43,288 nucleotides of DNA, from positions 1 to 43,288 of the forward strand of contig NZ_LOPV01000150.1 of NCBI RefSeq assembly GCF_001469865.1, read 5' to 3'. The position numbers and the translations under genes were made by a program. The notes under the pieces are model-generated. The model searched no databases and was not told the origin of the DNA. It worked only from the letters and a program-made list of their open reading frames with translations. This DNA is from Haloferax profundi (GTDB taxonomy: Archaea; Halobacteriota; Halobacteria; Halobacteriales; Haloferacaceae). Numbering within the stretch: position 1 is the stretch's first letter; each line of letters begins with the position of its first letter. Positions 23,031-30,838 of the stretch are shown piece after piece.

Positions 23031-23972
23031 TTACGCGACTGCCTGTAAGAACGACAGGAGGTGGCCGAACGTCTGCTCGAAGCTTCGGTCGTAGTGGTCG
23101 AAGTGACCTGCGGGTAGTTCGACGAGCGTCGCGTTCGTGAGTTCGTCGGCGAGGGAGGCGACGTCGTCTGCGGGAGCGAGTTCGTCGCGCGTCCCTGCGA
23201 CGAGGAGCACTGGGCAGGTGATGTCGTCCGGGTCGGAGAGCGCGCGGTAGCGGAACATCGAGAGGAACACCCGTGCAGGCGTCTCGTCGCGCCACGTACT
23301 CCCCGGCGGGACGAGTTCGCGGTACGCGCCACGGACGACGGGGTCTTCGAAGACGGCCATCGATACGCCGTCACCGAGGACCGGGACGCGGTGTGGCCCG
23401 AGGAACCGAGACTGGAGTTTGTCGCGGACACCAGCGCCGAGTGCAGCGAGTGTGCCACGGACACCCCGACCACCCATCACGCCAGACCCGTCGAGCATCG
23501 GGTTCTGTGCGACGACGGCAGCGACACGGGTATCTTCGGCGGCGACGCGGAGCGCGTAGCCACCGGACAGGCCGGCACCCCAGAGGACGAGGCGGTTCCC
23601 GTCGATTTCGGAGCGTTCGCGGAGTCCTTCGAGTGCTGCGTGCCAGTCGTCGACTTGTTCGTCGGGCGCGACGAGGTTCCGCGGTTCGCCATCCGAATCG
23701 CCGACGTTGCGATAGTCGAAGAGGAACGCGGCGTAGCCTGCTTCGGCCAATCGCTCTGCGTAGGGTCGAAGGCCGAAGCGTCGTTCTGCGGCGAGTTCAC
23801 CTGCCATGACGACGACGGGAGGCCGTTCTACGCCGTCCGGTCGGTAGAGCCATCCTGCACACGCTGTCCCGTCGCTCTCGAAGGTGAGAGAGACACGTGA
23901 GTAGTCGAAGTGGGACGGCCGTCGCGGGCCACGTGCCGCGGGTGGCGCGCCGCGGTGACGCCACGTGCTCAC
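23031..23972 (-). CDS. Alpha/beta hydrolase (dienelactone hydrolase-like or X-Pro dipeptidyl-peptidase-like)
   Basis: 313 aa, GTG start overlapping the TGA of the upstream gene (GTGA, 23969-23972), so the two are translationally coupled. Hydrolase fold: strand PPVVVMAGELAAERRFG, the DYRNVGDSDGEPRN segment, nucleophile elbow WGAGLSGGYALR (Ser136), acid region VLLVAGTRDELAP and catalytic His in LPAGHFDHYD. The N-terminal SDGTACAGWLYRP beta-hairpin is typical of the alpha/beta hydrolases acting on acyl or peptidic substrates. Substrate unknown. Confidence 0.87.
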   Translation of the reverse strand: MSTWRHRGAPPAARGPRRPSHFDYSRVSLTFESDGTACAGWLYRPDGVERPPVVVMAGELAAERRFGLRPYAERLAEAGYAAFLFDYRNVGDSDGEPRNLVAPDEQVDDWHAALEGLRERSEIDGNRLVLWGAGLSGGYALRVAAEDTRVAAVVAQNPMLDGSGVMGGRGVRGTLAALGAGVRDKLQSRFLGPHRVPVLGDGVSMAVFEDPVVRGAYRELVPPGSTWRDETPARVFLSMFRYRALSDPDDITCPVLLVAGTRDELAPADDVASLADELTNATLVELPAGHFDHYDRSFEQTFGHLLSFLQAVA

Positions 23973-24325
23973 GCGTCGCCCTCCTCGTAGAGACTGTCGA
24001 GGACGCGCTCAGAGAGGTCCTCGTCGTCGAGTTCGTAGCGGTTGTACGCTCGAATCCAGTCTTCGTCGAGTCGCCACGTCGCCTGCACGTCGCCCTCGCT
24101 ACGGAGAATCGTGGCGTCGACTGTCGTCGGTTCCCAGTCGTCTCCTTGCGAGAGTTCGAGGAACGCAGTGACGGCACGACCGACTTCACCGTGGTCGGGT
24201 TCGACGTCCGGGAACGCCGTGAGATAGGTCACCGAAATCGAGTCGTCGATAGAGAGTGACTCGACACTGATACCGTTTCCACGGAGTGCCTCCTCGACGG
24301 CGACCGTGGGTTCGAGGTCGTTCAT
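23969..24325 (-). CDS. Small acidic conserved haloarchaeal protein
   Basis: 118 aa, very acidic. Pattern of an alpha/beta domain: ISVTYLTAFPDVEPDHGEVG, then VGRAVTAFLELSQGDD, TVDATILRSEGDVQATWRL. Ends in the overlap with the hydrolase gene. No family with known function recognised; coupling to the hydrolase suggests a shared role. No signal peptide or membrane segment. Confidence 0.75.
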   Translation of the reverse strand: MNDLEPTVAVEEALRGNGISVESLSIDDSISVTYLTAFPDVEPDHGEVGRAVTAFLELSQGDDWEPTTVDATILRSEGDVQATWRLDEDWIRAYNRYELDDEDLSERVLDSLYEEGDA

Positions 24326-24384
24326 GGGGCGTGATACGGTACCCGTCGGCTAAACGTTTGCCGCGCGACACGACACTGCGAGGG

Positions 24385-25095
24385 TTAGACCTGGGCGTCG
24401 TGTCGGCGGAGGGCGTCGTGGAGCGAAAAGAGCGGTTCGATGTCGCCAGCGGCGTAGTCGACGAGCAAGCGAGTGAGTTCGGCGTGCGTGTGCGTGTGGT
24501 CGATGCCAGCGACGACGCCTTCGACGTATCGCTCTCCGAGGGCCTCTCCGACGTGCGCGCCTTTGACGTGTGCGTCGTCGATTCCGAGGCGGTCGAGATA
24601 GTCAGCCGAGAGGCCGTAGTCGTCGTACCACACCGTGGGTTGGTCGATGCCGGCTTCCTCGCAGGCTTTCCAGAGTGCGGGGATGTCCCTGTTTGAGCGG
24701 ACGGCCTGCGGGTACGCTGTCGCTGCGAGCGTCCCGAGGTCGACGTGGTCCGAAAAGAGCGCGTCCACGCGAGACGGTGCGTCGGGCCAGATTCCTTCGT
24801 CTGCGACCTCTCGCGCCCACGCTCGGAGGTGGTGTTCGTCGAAGTACTCGCCGTTGTAGGTGACGACTGGCCCACCGCGTCTCTCACACCATTCGACGAC
24901 CGCTCGAAGGAGTTCGGCAGTGTGTTCGACTGCCCAGTCGCCATCGCGGAGGAGGACTTCGACTTCGGTCTCGTCGTCGGTTCGGTAGCCGAGCCCGACG
25001 GCGACTAGTTCGAAGTCGGCCGTGTTCTGGAAGTCACTCGGCGGTCCGTGCGGGCTCGCCGTCTCGATGTCGAGTGCGAGTCGCCCTTCGTTCAT
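24385..25095 (-). CDS. 3'-5' exonuclease-like protein (RNase H-like fold)
   Basis: 236 aa. The N-terminus LALDIETASP has the ExoI (DxE) motif of DEDD exonucleases; VTYNGEYFDEHHLRAWA resembles the ExoII motif, DHVDLGTLA a middle Asp, and the C-terminal LLVDYAAGDIEPLFSLHDALRR carries the YxxxD-like ExoIII motif. It lacks a polymerase domain and is a stand-alone predicted ribonuclease H-like nuclease. Start 25095 (MNEGRLALD) is backed by a GATTTTTGTAC-type box centred 27 bases upstream; the upstream extension to 25191 is not supported. Confidence 0.84.
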   Translation of the reverse strand: MNEGRLALDIETASPHGPPSDFQNTADFELVAVGLGYRTDDETEVEVLLRDGDWAVEHTAELLRAVVEWCERRGGPVVTYNGEYFDEHHLRAWAREVADEGIWPDAPSRVDALFSDHVDLGTLAATAYPQAVRSNRDIPALWKACEEAGIDQPTVWYDDYGLSADYLDRLGIDDAHVKGAHVGEALGERYVEGVVAGIDHTHTHAELTRLLVDYAAGDIEPLFSLHDALRRHDAQV

Positions 25096-25632
25096 ACACT
25101 GCCTGTCTCGAATGGGGTACAAAAATCGGCAGGGTCGACTGGTCGTCTGTGACTGATTCGGATACTCGAGCAGAGTGGCCGCCGCCGTCACTTCTCACCG
25201 TCTCACGTCGCGTTCTCCGATGGCTCCATCGAACATGGGTTCGTTTGTGCTCCGAATACGCCGGGCATAACGAGTGTGCACGAGAGGAGTGAGACGCACC
25301 TCACACGGCCCGTCCCACAGATACTGAACTGATTGGTTGTTGTAGCCCGTCGCTGTCGTGCATTTTTCTGCGTCGCACCCGTGGTTTCGTGATGCCAACG
25401 CGTCTGTCGACGAGCGTTTCGATTTGCCTCTCTCTGTGAGATTCCCGTTTCGGTGATGGTTCGGTTAGTGTCTCAGTTAACACGTGATTATCCGGAGTTC
25501 GAGAGAGACAATCGCTGTCGGGTCCGGCCGTAATTGGACTCCAGTGTGTTGGAAATGGATGTCCCTCGGAGTGATAGCTAATTAATAACAAATTGTCAAC
25601 ATGTACGATAGCCCGATGGTGCTTCGACCACC
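25096..25632. other. Upstream region of the Gln-rich repeat operon
   Basis: About 540 bases. The left end holds the TATA box of the exonuclease-like gene (about 25119-25126). The right end holds an AT-rich box, CTAATTAATAACAAATTG (25578-25595), the best promoter candidate for the repeat genes. In between I see no gene, tRNA or strong repeat. The transcript leader would be about 20 nt and includes a hairpin over the start codon. Confidence 0.5.
25578..25590 (+). promoter_or_regulatory. TATA-like promoter of the repeat-protein operon
   Basis: CTAATTAATAACA is the only strongly AT-rich box upstream; TSS is expected near 25611, giving a leader of about 20 nt before the ATG at 25633. Confidence 0.5.
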
Positions 25633-25634
25633 AT
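25616..25634 (+). promoter_or_regulatory. Hairpin covering the start codon of the first repeat gene
   Basis: ATGGTG (25616-25621) pairs with CACCAT (25629-25634) across a 7-nt loop, so A and T of the ATG at 25633 are in the stem. The short leader could thereby limit translation initiation. Seen in sequence; effect inferred. Confidence 0.45.
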
Positions 25635-27708
25635 GGCAGCACGAACAACAATACAAAGCGCACTCGTCGTTCTCGTCGCGGTGGCGGTCATGTTCAGCAT
25701 GGGCGCCGCGGCGGTCGGACACGGCGGTAATGGACCGACGTGTACAGCAGAAGACAGTGCACAGTATCAAGACCAATCGTTCGATCGTGACCAAGACCAA
25801 TCGCAAGCGGGCTCGGACAACACACAAAGCCAGAGCCAGATAGCGTCGATGGTCGTCGGTCAAGACCAGTGCAGTGACGAAAGTGACCAGTCTCAGTCCC
25901 AAGAGCTTGGCCAGAACCAACAGCAGGACCAAGACGCGACGGACAGTGACCAGGCCCAGAGCCAGTCGTCCGGTCAGACTGAGGCACAGAGTCAGTACGG
26001 CGAGGACAACGACCAAGAGCAGAGTCAGAGCCTCGACCAAGACCAAGAACAAGACCAGAACGGCGACGAACTCGCCCAAGAGCAGTCGCAGGAAGCAGGT
26101 CAGGCGCAGATGGAGAACCAGCGCGGTGAAGGCAACGAGCAATCGCAGACTGAGCGCCTGACGCAGATGCAGATGCAGTCGCAGGGGAACCACCCCATCG
26201 TGGGCAGCACGCAGTACGGAGACCAAGTCTCCGAGCAAATCGGCCAGGTGAACCAGCGCGGTGAGAACAGCGTCCAGGACATCATGGCCGTCGTCGACCA
26301 ACTGCAAGACCAGTACCAACTCGCTGATTACAGCGACCAAGGTCAAGACCAGTTCGCTCGCCAGCACGCGAACGCGCGCCAGCACGCTGACGACAGCGAA
26401 CAGACCCTGTCGCAGCTCATCGGGCAGTTCCACGCCCAGATGCAGTACGGTCAGTACAACGAACAGTACCAAGACCAGTCCGCTCGCCAGCACGCGAACG
26501 AACGGCAGTGGGCCGACGACAGTGACCAGTCGCTCGACCAGTACATCGAGCAACTTCGTAACCAGATTCAGGACGCAGAAGACAGCTCGCAAGAGCACAC
26601 CCAGGACGCTCGCCAGCACGCGAACCAGCGTCAGTGGGGCGAAGACAACGACCAGGACCTGAGCCAACTCATCTCGCAGGACGCTGCGCAGACCCAGATC
26701 GGTGAGGACAACGACCAGGTCGGTGAGCAGACTGCCAACCAGCGCGCGAACCAGCGCCAGTGGGGCGAAGACAACGAACAGGACTTCGACCAGGACGTCA
26801 GCCAGACGCAAGACCAGTCGCAGGCTGGCGAAGACAACGACCAAGACCAGTCACAGGACGTCGAACAGCGCGGCAACCAGCGCCAGCGCGGTGAAGACAA
26901 CGACCAGGCGCGGAGCCAGACGTCCAGTCAGACGTCGAGCCAGACGCAAGTCGGCGAAGACAACGACCAGTCGGCAGACCAGTCCTCGACGCAGCGCGAG
27001 CGGCAGCGGCAGACCGGCGAGGACAACGACCAGACGGCCGACCAGACGGCTGACCAGACTGAGAGCCAGAACCAGGCAGGCGAAGACAACGAACAGGACC
27101 AGACGCAAGACAGCGACCAGCATCAGCACAACACCCAGTCGGGTGAAGACAACGACCAAGAACAGGACCAGACGTCTGTCCAAGGTCAGAGCCAGGACCA
27201 GACTGGCGAAGACAGCCAGCAGGGACAGAACCAGGAAGCTGACCAGACCCAAAACGAGGTCCAGGAAGGCGAAGACAGTTCGCAGGACCAGAGCCAGACC
27301 TCCGGTCAGGAGCAGGTCCAGAACCAGGACGCTGACGACAGCGACCAGAACCAGGTTCAGAACGCAGACCAGGACGAGACGCAGACCCAGGACGCCGACG
27401 ACAGCAGTCAGTCGCAGGACCAGACCTCGACGCAGACTGAGAGCCAAGAGCAGACTGGCGAAGACAACGACCAAGAACAGGCACAGGTCTCCGACCAAGA
27501 CCAAGACCAGGACCAGACTGGCGACGACAGCAGTCAGACCCAGAGTCAGTCCTCCGGTCAGGGTCAGTCTCAGACCCAATCTGGTGAAGACAACGACCAG
27601 GAACAGCGGCAGGAAGCTGACCAAGACCAGAGTCAGACCCAGTCCGCTGACGACAGCAGTCAGACCCAGAGTCAGACGGTGACGCAGACGCAGACGCAGA
27701 GCCAGTAA
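25633..27708 (+). CDS. Secreted Gln/Asp-rich protein of about 31 curlin-like 21-residue repeats
   Basis: 691 aa. Signal peptide at residues 1-28 (hydrophobic LVVLVAVAVMFSM, Ala-rich cleavage zone). From residue 39 to the end the chain is about 31 tandem units of 21 residues, one irregular unit at 186-209 excepted. The unit reads G/A-E/D-D-N/S-x-Q-x-x-x-Q ... Q-x-x-x-x-Q-x-Q-x; with the preceding unit it gives Q-x-G-x-x-N-x-x-x-x-x-Q, the same spacing as curlin repeats of CsgA, with Gln in place of the usual Ala at +5. Two Cys only (37 and 80). No membrane anchor or sortase-like end, so likely secreted or assembled into fibres. The ATG at 25633 is chosen for the signal peptide. A paralogue follows 64 bases downstream. 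Function not established; an amyloid-like beta-solenoid is the leading hypothesis, a disordered polyelectrolyte coat the alternative. Confidence 0.85.
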   Translation: MAARTTIQSALVVLVAVAVMFSMGAAAVGHGGNGPTCTAEDSAQYQDQSFDRDQDQSQAGSDNTQSQSQIASMVVGQDQCSDESDQSQSQELGQNQQQDQDATDSDQAQSQSSGQTEAQSQYGEDNDQEQSQSLDQDQEQDQNGDELAQEQSQEAGQAQMENQRGEGNEQSQTERLTQMQMQSQGNHPIVGSTQYGDQVSEQIGQVNQRGENSVQDIMAVVDQLQDQYQLADYSDQGQDQFARQHANARQHADDSEQTLSQLIGQFHAQMQYGQYNEQYQDQSARQHANERQWADDSDQSLDQYIEQLRNQIQDAEDSSQEHTQDARQHANQRQWGEDNDQDLSQLISQDAAQTQIGEDNDQVGEQTANQRANQRQWGEDNEQDFDQDVSQTQDQSQAGEDNDQDQSQDVEQRGNQRQRGEDNDQARSQTSSQTSSQTQVGEDNDQSADQSSTQRERQRQTGEDNDQTADQTADQTESQNQAGEDNEQDQTQDSDQHQHNTQSGEDNDQEQDQTSVQGQSQDQTGEDSQQGQNQEADQTQNEVQEGEDSSQDQSQTSGQEQVQNQDADDSDQNQVQNADQDETQTQDADDSSQSQDQTSTQTESQEQTGEDNDQEQAQVSDQDQDQDQTGDDSSQTQSQSSGQGQSQTQSGEDNDQEQRQEADQDQSQTQSADDSSQTQSQTVTQTQTQSQ
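25747..27705 (+). repeat. Tandem 63-bp coding repeat array (about 31 units)
   Basis: Period of 63 bp, encoding 21 residues per unit. Third-codon divergence is extensive (CAG/CAA, GAC, AGC/TCG mixed), so the protein repeat is old and under selection rather than a fresh DNA expansion. Units 26323-26889 additionally alternate in an A/B pattern of 126 bp. Confidence 0.85.
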
Positions 27709-27723
27709 GCGACCACTTTCCTC

Positions 27724-27753
27724 GAGTTCTCCGCCGGATGCCCGGCGGAACTC
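27724..27753 (+). terminator. Strong intergenic hairpin between the two repeat genes
   Basis: GAGTT-CT-CCGCCGG (27724-27737) pairs with CCGGCGG-AACTC (27742-27753), a 12-bp GC-rich stem with a 2-nt bulge and a 4-nt loop. No long T-tract follows (TCTCATTATAC), so it may be a partial terminator or an mRNA-processing/stability element setting different amounts of the two proteins. Confidence 0.5.
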
Positions 27754-27772
27754 TCATTATACAGAGCTATTC

Positions 27773-30097
27773 ATGAAATCGACAACGAAATCGAGTTCAC
27801 TGTTGGTGGTTGCTGTCGCGCTTCTCGTCGTCATCGGAACGACCGGACTCGTCGCACCGATTCAGGTTGGGTCGAACCAACTGGACGGTGCAGCAGCAGC
27901 CATGGACAGTGGCGCGCAACAACCGAGTATCGCCAACGAACAATCGCAGTACAGTGAAGGACCCGGGTCACCGACCGGAGACGTCTCAGTGTCGGACTCG
28001 TCCGACTCAGACTCGGACGATGACGACTCAGGTGACCAGGCAGATTCGTCTGCCGACGGTGACGACAACGAACAATCGCAACACAGCGAAGGACCCGGTT
28101 CGCCGACCGGAGACGACTCACACTCGGACGACGGTGAGTCAGACGACTCCGAGTCGAACCACGACGACTCTGATTCGCACTCGGACGACTCCGACTCGCA
28201 CTCGGATGACTCCGAGTCGAACCACGACGACTCGGCGGACCATCACGACGACGGCGACGACAACCCTGACCGCGCCGACGGTGCGGACGGGAGTGTGAAC
28301 CCCGCCGCGAACTCTGGTCCGAGCGAGGACAGTGACCAATCGAGCGACCAGACGGTCGACCAGTCGCAGGACCAATCGCAGTCCGGCGAGGACAACGACC
28401 AGTCGCAGGGACAGGCCTTCGCGCGCGGACAGGACCAATCACAGTCCGGTGCGGACAACGACCAAGACCAGTCGCAAGACGGGTCCCAACGGCAGACACA
28501 GGCGCAGTCCGGTGACGACAGCGACCAAGCACAAGACCAGTCGACCGGACAGACACAGGCACAGACCCAAAGCGGGACGGCCAACCAGCAGAACGAAGAA
28601 CAGGACGCCGCACAGCGTCAGAGTCAGACGCAAAGCGGCGACGACAGCGAGCAGTGCCAGACCGAAGACACGACGCAAGAACAGGAGCAAGCACAAGACA
28701 GCGAAGACAGCGAACAGTCGCAAGGCCAACTGGCCGACCAAGACCAGAGCCAAGCGCAGTCCGGTGACGACAGCACGCAGTGCCAGAGTCAGACGGATAC
28801 GCAGTCGCAGGACCAAGAACAGACTGGCGAGAGCAACGACCAGACGCAGGGCCAGTCTGACGACCAAGCACAACACCAGAGCCAGTCCGGCGACGACAGC
28901 GACCAGGCGCAAGGTCAAGCGAGCGAGCAGACGCAAGACCAGACCCAGTCTGGTGCGGACAACGACCAGCAACAGCGTCAGTCCGACGACCAGACACAAC
29001 AGCAGAGCCAGTCCGCTGACGACAGCGACCAAGAACAGGACCAGACGTCCGACCAGGGTCAAAGTCAGCGGCAGACCGGCGACGGTGCCGAGCAAGACCA
29101 GTCGCAGGACACAGACCAGACGCAAGACCAGACCCAGTCCGGCGAAGACAGTTCGCAGGACCAGTCGCAAGACGCGGACCAGTCGCAAGACCAGGCTCAG
29201 TCCGACGACGATTCGTCGCAGAACCAGCGACAGACGTCTGACCAGAACCAGGCCCAGAGTCAAAGCGGTGACGGCAACGCCCAGACACAGGGCCAGACGT
29301 CCGACCAGGACCAGGCGCAAGACCAGTCCGGCGGCGACCAAGACCAGACGCAGTCAGTCGCCCAGTCGCAGACGCAGGACCAAGACAGCGGCTCGCAGGC
29401 AGGTCAGGGTCAAGGTCAAGCCCAGGGGACCACCTCGTCGAACGACGACCAGGTGTCGTCTTCCATCGACGTGCAGGTGCAGGTCACCGTCGACGGACAG
29501 ACCTACCAGGGCCAGACGCAAGTCTCCAGCCAGACCCAACAGCAGTCCGGCACTGTGATGACCGACGGCGGTCAAACGCAGGGCCAGACCATCATCCAGA
29601 CGCAGGTCCAGATACAAGTCGGCGACAACAACCAGCAGACGCAGAGTCAGAGCGCCGACCAGGACCAAGAACAGTCTGAGAGTGACGCGTCGAGCGACTC
29701 GGACGACTCGGCGAGTGGAACCCAAAGCGAGAGTCAGTCGACGACCCAGTCGCAAGGTCAGGTGCAAGTCGGCGACGACAACACCCAGAGTCAGAGTCAG
29801 AGCGCCGAAGAAGAACAGAGCCAGAGTGACGGGTCGAGTTCCGACGACGGTGAGAACCATTCCGAGGGAACCGACTCCAACAGCAACGACGGTTCTTCGG
29901 ACTCGACTGAAGACGCGGGAACTGAGTCGAACGACGCCACCGACTCGAACGACGACGGAGAGCAGACTGACGAGTCGTCGTCTGACGGCAGCGAACAGAC
30001 CGATAGTTCGTCGTCCGACGACTCGAACAACGAACAGAACCAGACCGACGACATCGACACGAGTTCCGACTCGGACGGCGATTCGTCGGAGAACTAA
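27773..30097 (+). CDS. Secreted curlin-like repeat protein with acidic N- and C-terminal regions
   Basis: 774 aa. Signal peptide at residues 1-28. A duplicated motif QSQ-Y/H-SEGPGSPTGD (around 57-70 and 101-114), then a Ser/Asp/His-rich stretch (70-180). Residues 184-540 are 17 units of the same 21-residue repeat as the upstream gene. Then a Gly/Gln linker and a distinct beta-rich block (about 560-600, with SIDVQVQVTVDGQTYQGQ), one or two further repeats (VQIQVGDNNQQTQSQ; VQVGDDNTQSQSQ) and an 85-residue Ser/Asp tail. Its two Cys, 295 and 337, sit at the same repeat position two units apart. No C-terminal anchor. Cotranscribed with the first gene. By analogy with curli it could be the minor, nucleating or surface-attached subunit; this is inference. 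Confidence 0.84.
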   Translation: MKSTTKSSSLLVVAVALLVVIGTTGLVAPIQVGSNQLDGAAAAMDSGAQQPSIANEQSQYSEGPGSPTGDVSVSDSSDSDSDDDDSGDQADSSADGDDNEQSQHSEGPGSPTGDDSHSDDGESDDSESNHDDSDSHSDDSDSHSDDSESNHDDSADHHDDGDDNPDRADGADGSVNPAANSGPSEDSDQSSDQTVDQSQDQSQSGEDNDQSQGQAFARGQDQSQSGADNDQDQSQDGSQRQTQAQSGDDSDQAQDQSTGQTQAQTQSGTANQQNEEQDAAQRQSQTQSGDDSEQCQTEDTTQEQEQAQDSEDSEQSQGQLADQDQSQAQSGDDSTQCQSQTDTQSQDQEQTGESNDQTQGQSDDQAQHQSQSGDDSDQAQGQASEQTQDQTQSGADNDQQQRQSDDQTQQQSQSADDSDQEQDQTSDQGQSQRQTGDGAEQDQSQDTDQTQDQTQSGEDSSQDQSQDADQSQDQAQSDDDSSQNQRQTSDQNQAQSQSGDGNAQTQGQTSDQDQAQDQSGGDQDQTQSVAQSQTQDQDSGSQAGQGQGQAQGTTSSNDDQVSSSIDVQVQVTVDGQTYQGQTQVSSQTQQQSGTVMTDGGQTQGQTIIQTQVQIQVGDNNQQTQSQSADQDQEQSESDASSDSDDSASGTQSESQSTTQSQGQVQVGDDNTQSQSQSAEEEQSQSDGSSSDDGENHSEGTDSNSNDGSSDSTEDAGTESNDATDSNDDGEQTDESSSDGSEQTDSSSSDDSNNEQNQTDDIDTSSDSDGDSSEN
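28322..29392 (+). repeat. Second 63-bp coding repeat array (17 units)
   Basis: Same 21-residue period as the upstream array; units begin mostly GDDS, GADN or GEDN followed by Q at position 6. Confidence 0.85.
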
Positions 30098-30110
30098 CCG
30101 AATCGACACC

Positions 30111-30134
30111 GGCGTCGGTCTCCCGACCGACGTC
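30111..30134 (+). terminator. Hairpin after the repeat-protein operon
   Basis: GGCGTCGGTC and GACCGACGTC form a 10-bp stem (one G-T pair) with a TCCC loop, 14 bases past the stop of the second repeat gene. The T-run further on (CTCTTTATC) is weak. Probable transcript end. Confidence 0.5.
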
Positions 30135-30271
30135 ACGCGCTTCGGTCCAACTCTTTATCGGCAGTGCCTCACGAGTCACCCGTGATTCACCTGTAGACGA
30201 ACGTCAGTCGTGGTAGACATAACAGTCATTCATCCAACATGTACATCGTCTCTCCGCTCGTTCTCTCGCGT

Positions 30272-30838
30272 ATGGCTCGAAGACCGAGAGCGGAAGCACG
30301 GCGAGCGCGACGAGAAGGCCGCGGTATCGGACGCCGTGGCGGGAGACGAGAGTGGGAGCGCTACAAGATGACCCAGAAACTCGTCGCTATCGGGGACGAC
30401 TTCTACGTCGAGAATCAGGCCGGGGTGCGCGTGTTCAAAATCGACGGGAAGGCGCTTCGCGTCCGTGACACCCTCGTGATGGACGACCTCCAGAGCGGAG
30501 ACACCTACAAAATCCAAGAGAAAATCGTCCGCATCAAGGACACCATGACGGTCCGGAAGAACGGGCGACCCGAAGCGACGATCAAGAAGGCGCTCATCAC
30601 GCCCCTCCGAGACCGCTTTACCATCTCCATCGGCGGCGACCGCGACCTCACGGTCAAAGGGAACATCCTCGACCACGAGTACAGATTGATGCGCAACGGT
30701 GAGCGGGTCGCGGAAGTCTCGAAAAAGTGGTTCCGCATCCGCGACTCCTACGGTATCGAAGTCTCACCGGAGATGGACGCTGGTCTCGTAGTCGCCTGTA
30801 CCGTCGCCCTCGACATGATGGTCCACCCAACGCGGTGA
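30272..30838 (+). CDS. LURP-one-related (LOR, PF04525-type) protein
   Basis: 188 aa. After a basic Arg/Gly-rich N-terminus (about 30 residues) comes a complete tubby-like LURP-one domain: QKLVAIGDDFYVENQAG, VFKIDGKALRVRDTLVMDD, KIQEKIVRIKDTMTV, LTVKGNILDHEYRLM, VSKKWFRIRDSYGIEV. Related eukaryotic and bacterial proteins (scramblase-like) bind membranes or phospholipids; the archaeal role is unknown. The start is set at ATG 30272; an in-frame ATG at 30239 is less likely because the ATAAC box near 30218 would start the mRNA downstream of it. The stop overlaps the pcm start (GTGA). Confidence 0.83.
   Translation: MARRPRAEARRARREGRGIGRRGGRREWERYKMTQKLVAIGDDFYVENQAGVRVFKIDGKALRVRDTLVMDDLQSGDTYKIQEKIVRIKDTMTVRKNGRPEATIKKALITPLRDRFTISIGGDRDLTVKGNILDHEYRLMRNGERVAEVSKKWFRIRDSYGIEVSPEMDAGLVVACTVALDMMVHPTR

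Noticed and set aside
25747-27705. RTX-type calcium-binding repeats
   Set aside because: Units lack the GGxGxDxUx nonapeptide; period is 21 and dominated by Gln, although Asp-rich turns could still bind cations.
25582-29341. Leu/Val-rich minus-strand frames opposite the two Gln-rich genes, looking like membrane proteins
   Set aside because: They are the complement of CAG/GAC/GAA codons in the repeats, which yields Leu/Val; no start context or promoter, whereas the plus-strand frames have signal peptides.
25747-29392. Tandem repeats as a CRISPR array
   Set aside because: Period is 63 bp with continuous coding, no identical short repeats and no unique spacers.
30727-30834. Longer pcm start
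   Set aside because: Would overlap over 100 bases of the LURP-one gene with an Arg-rich, unlikely N-terminus; GTG at 30835 is in a coupling overlap.
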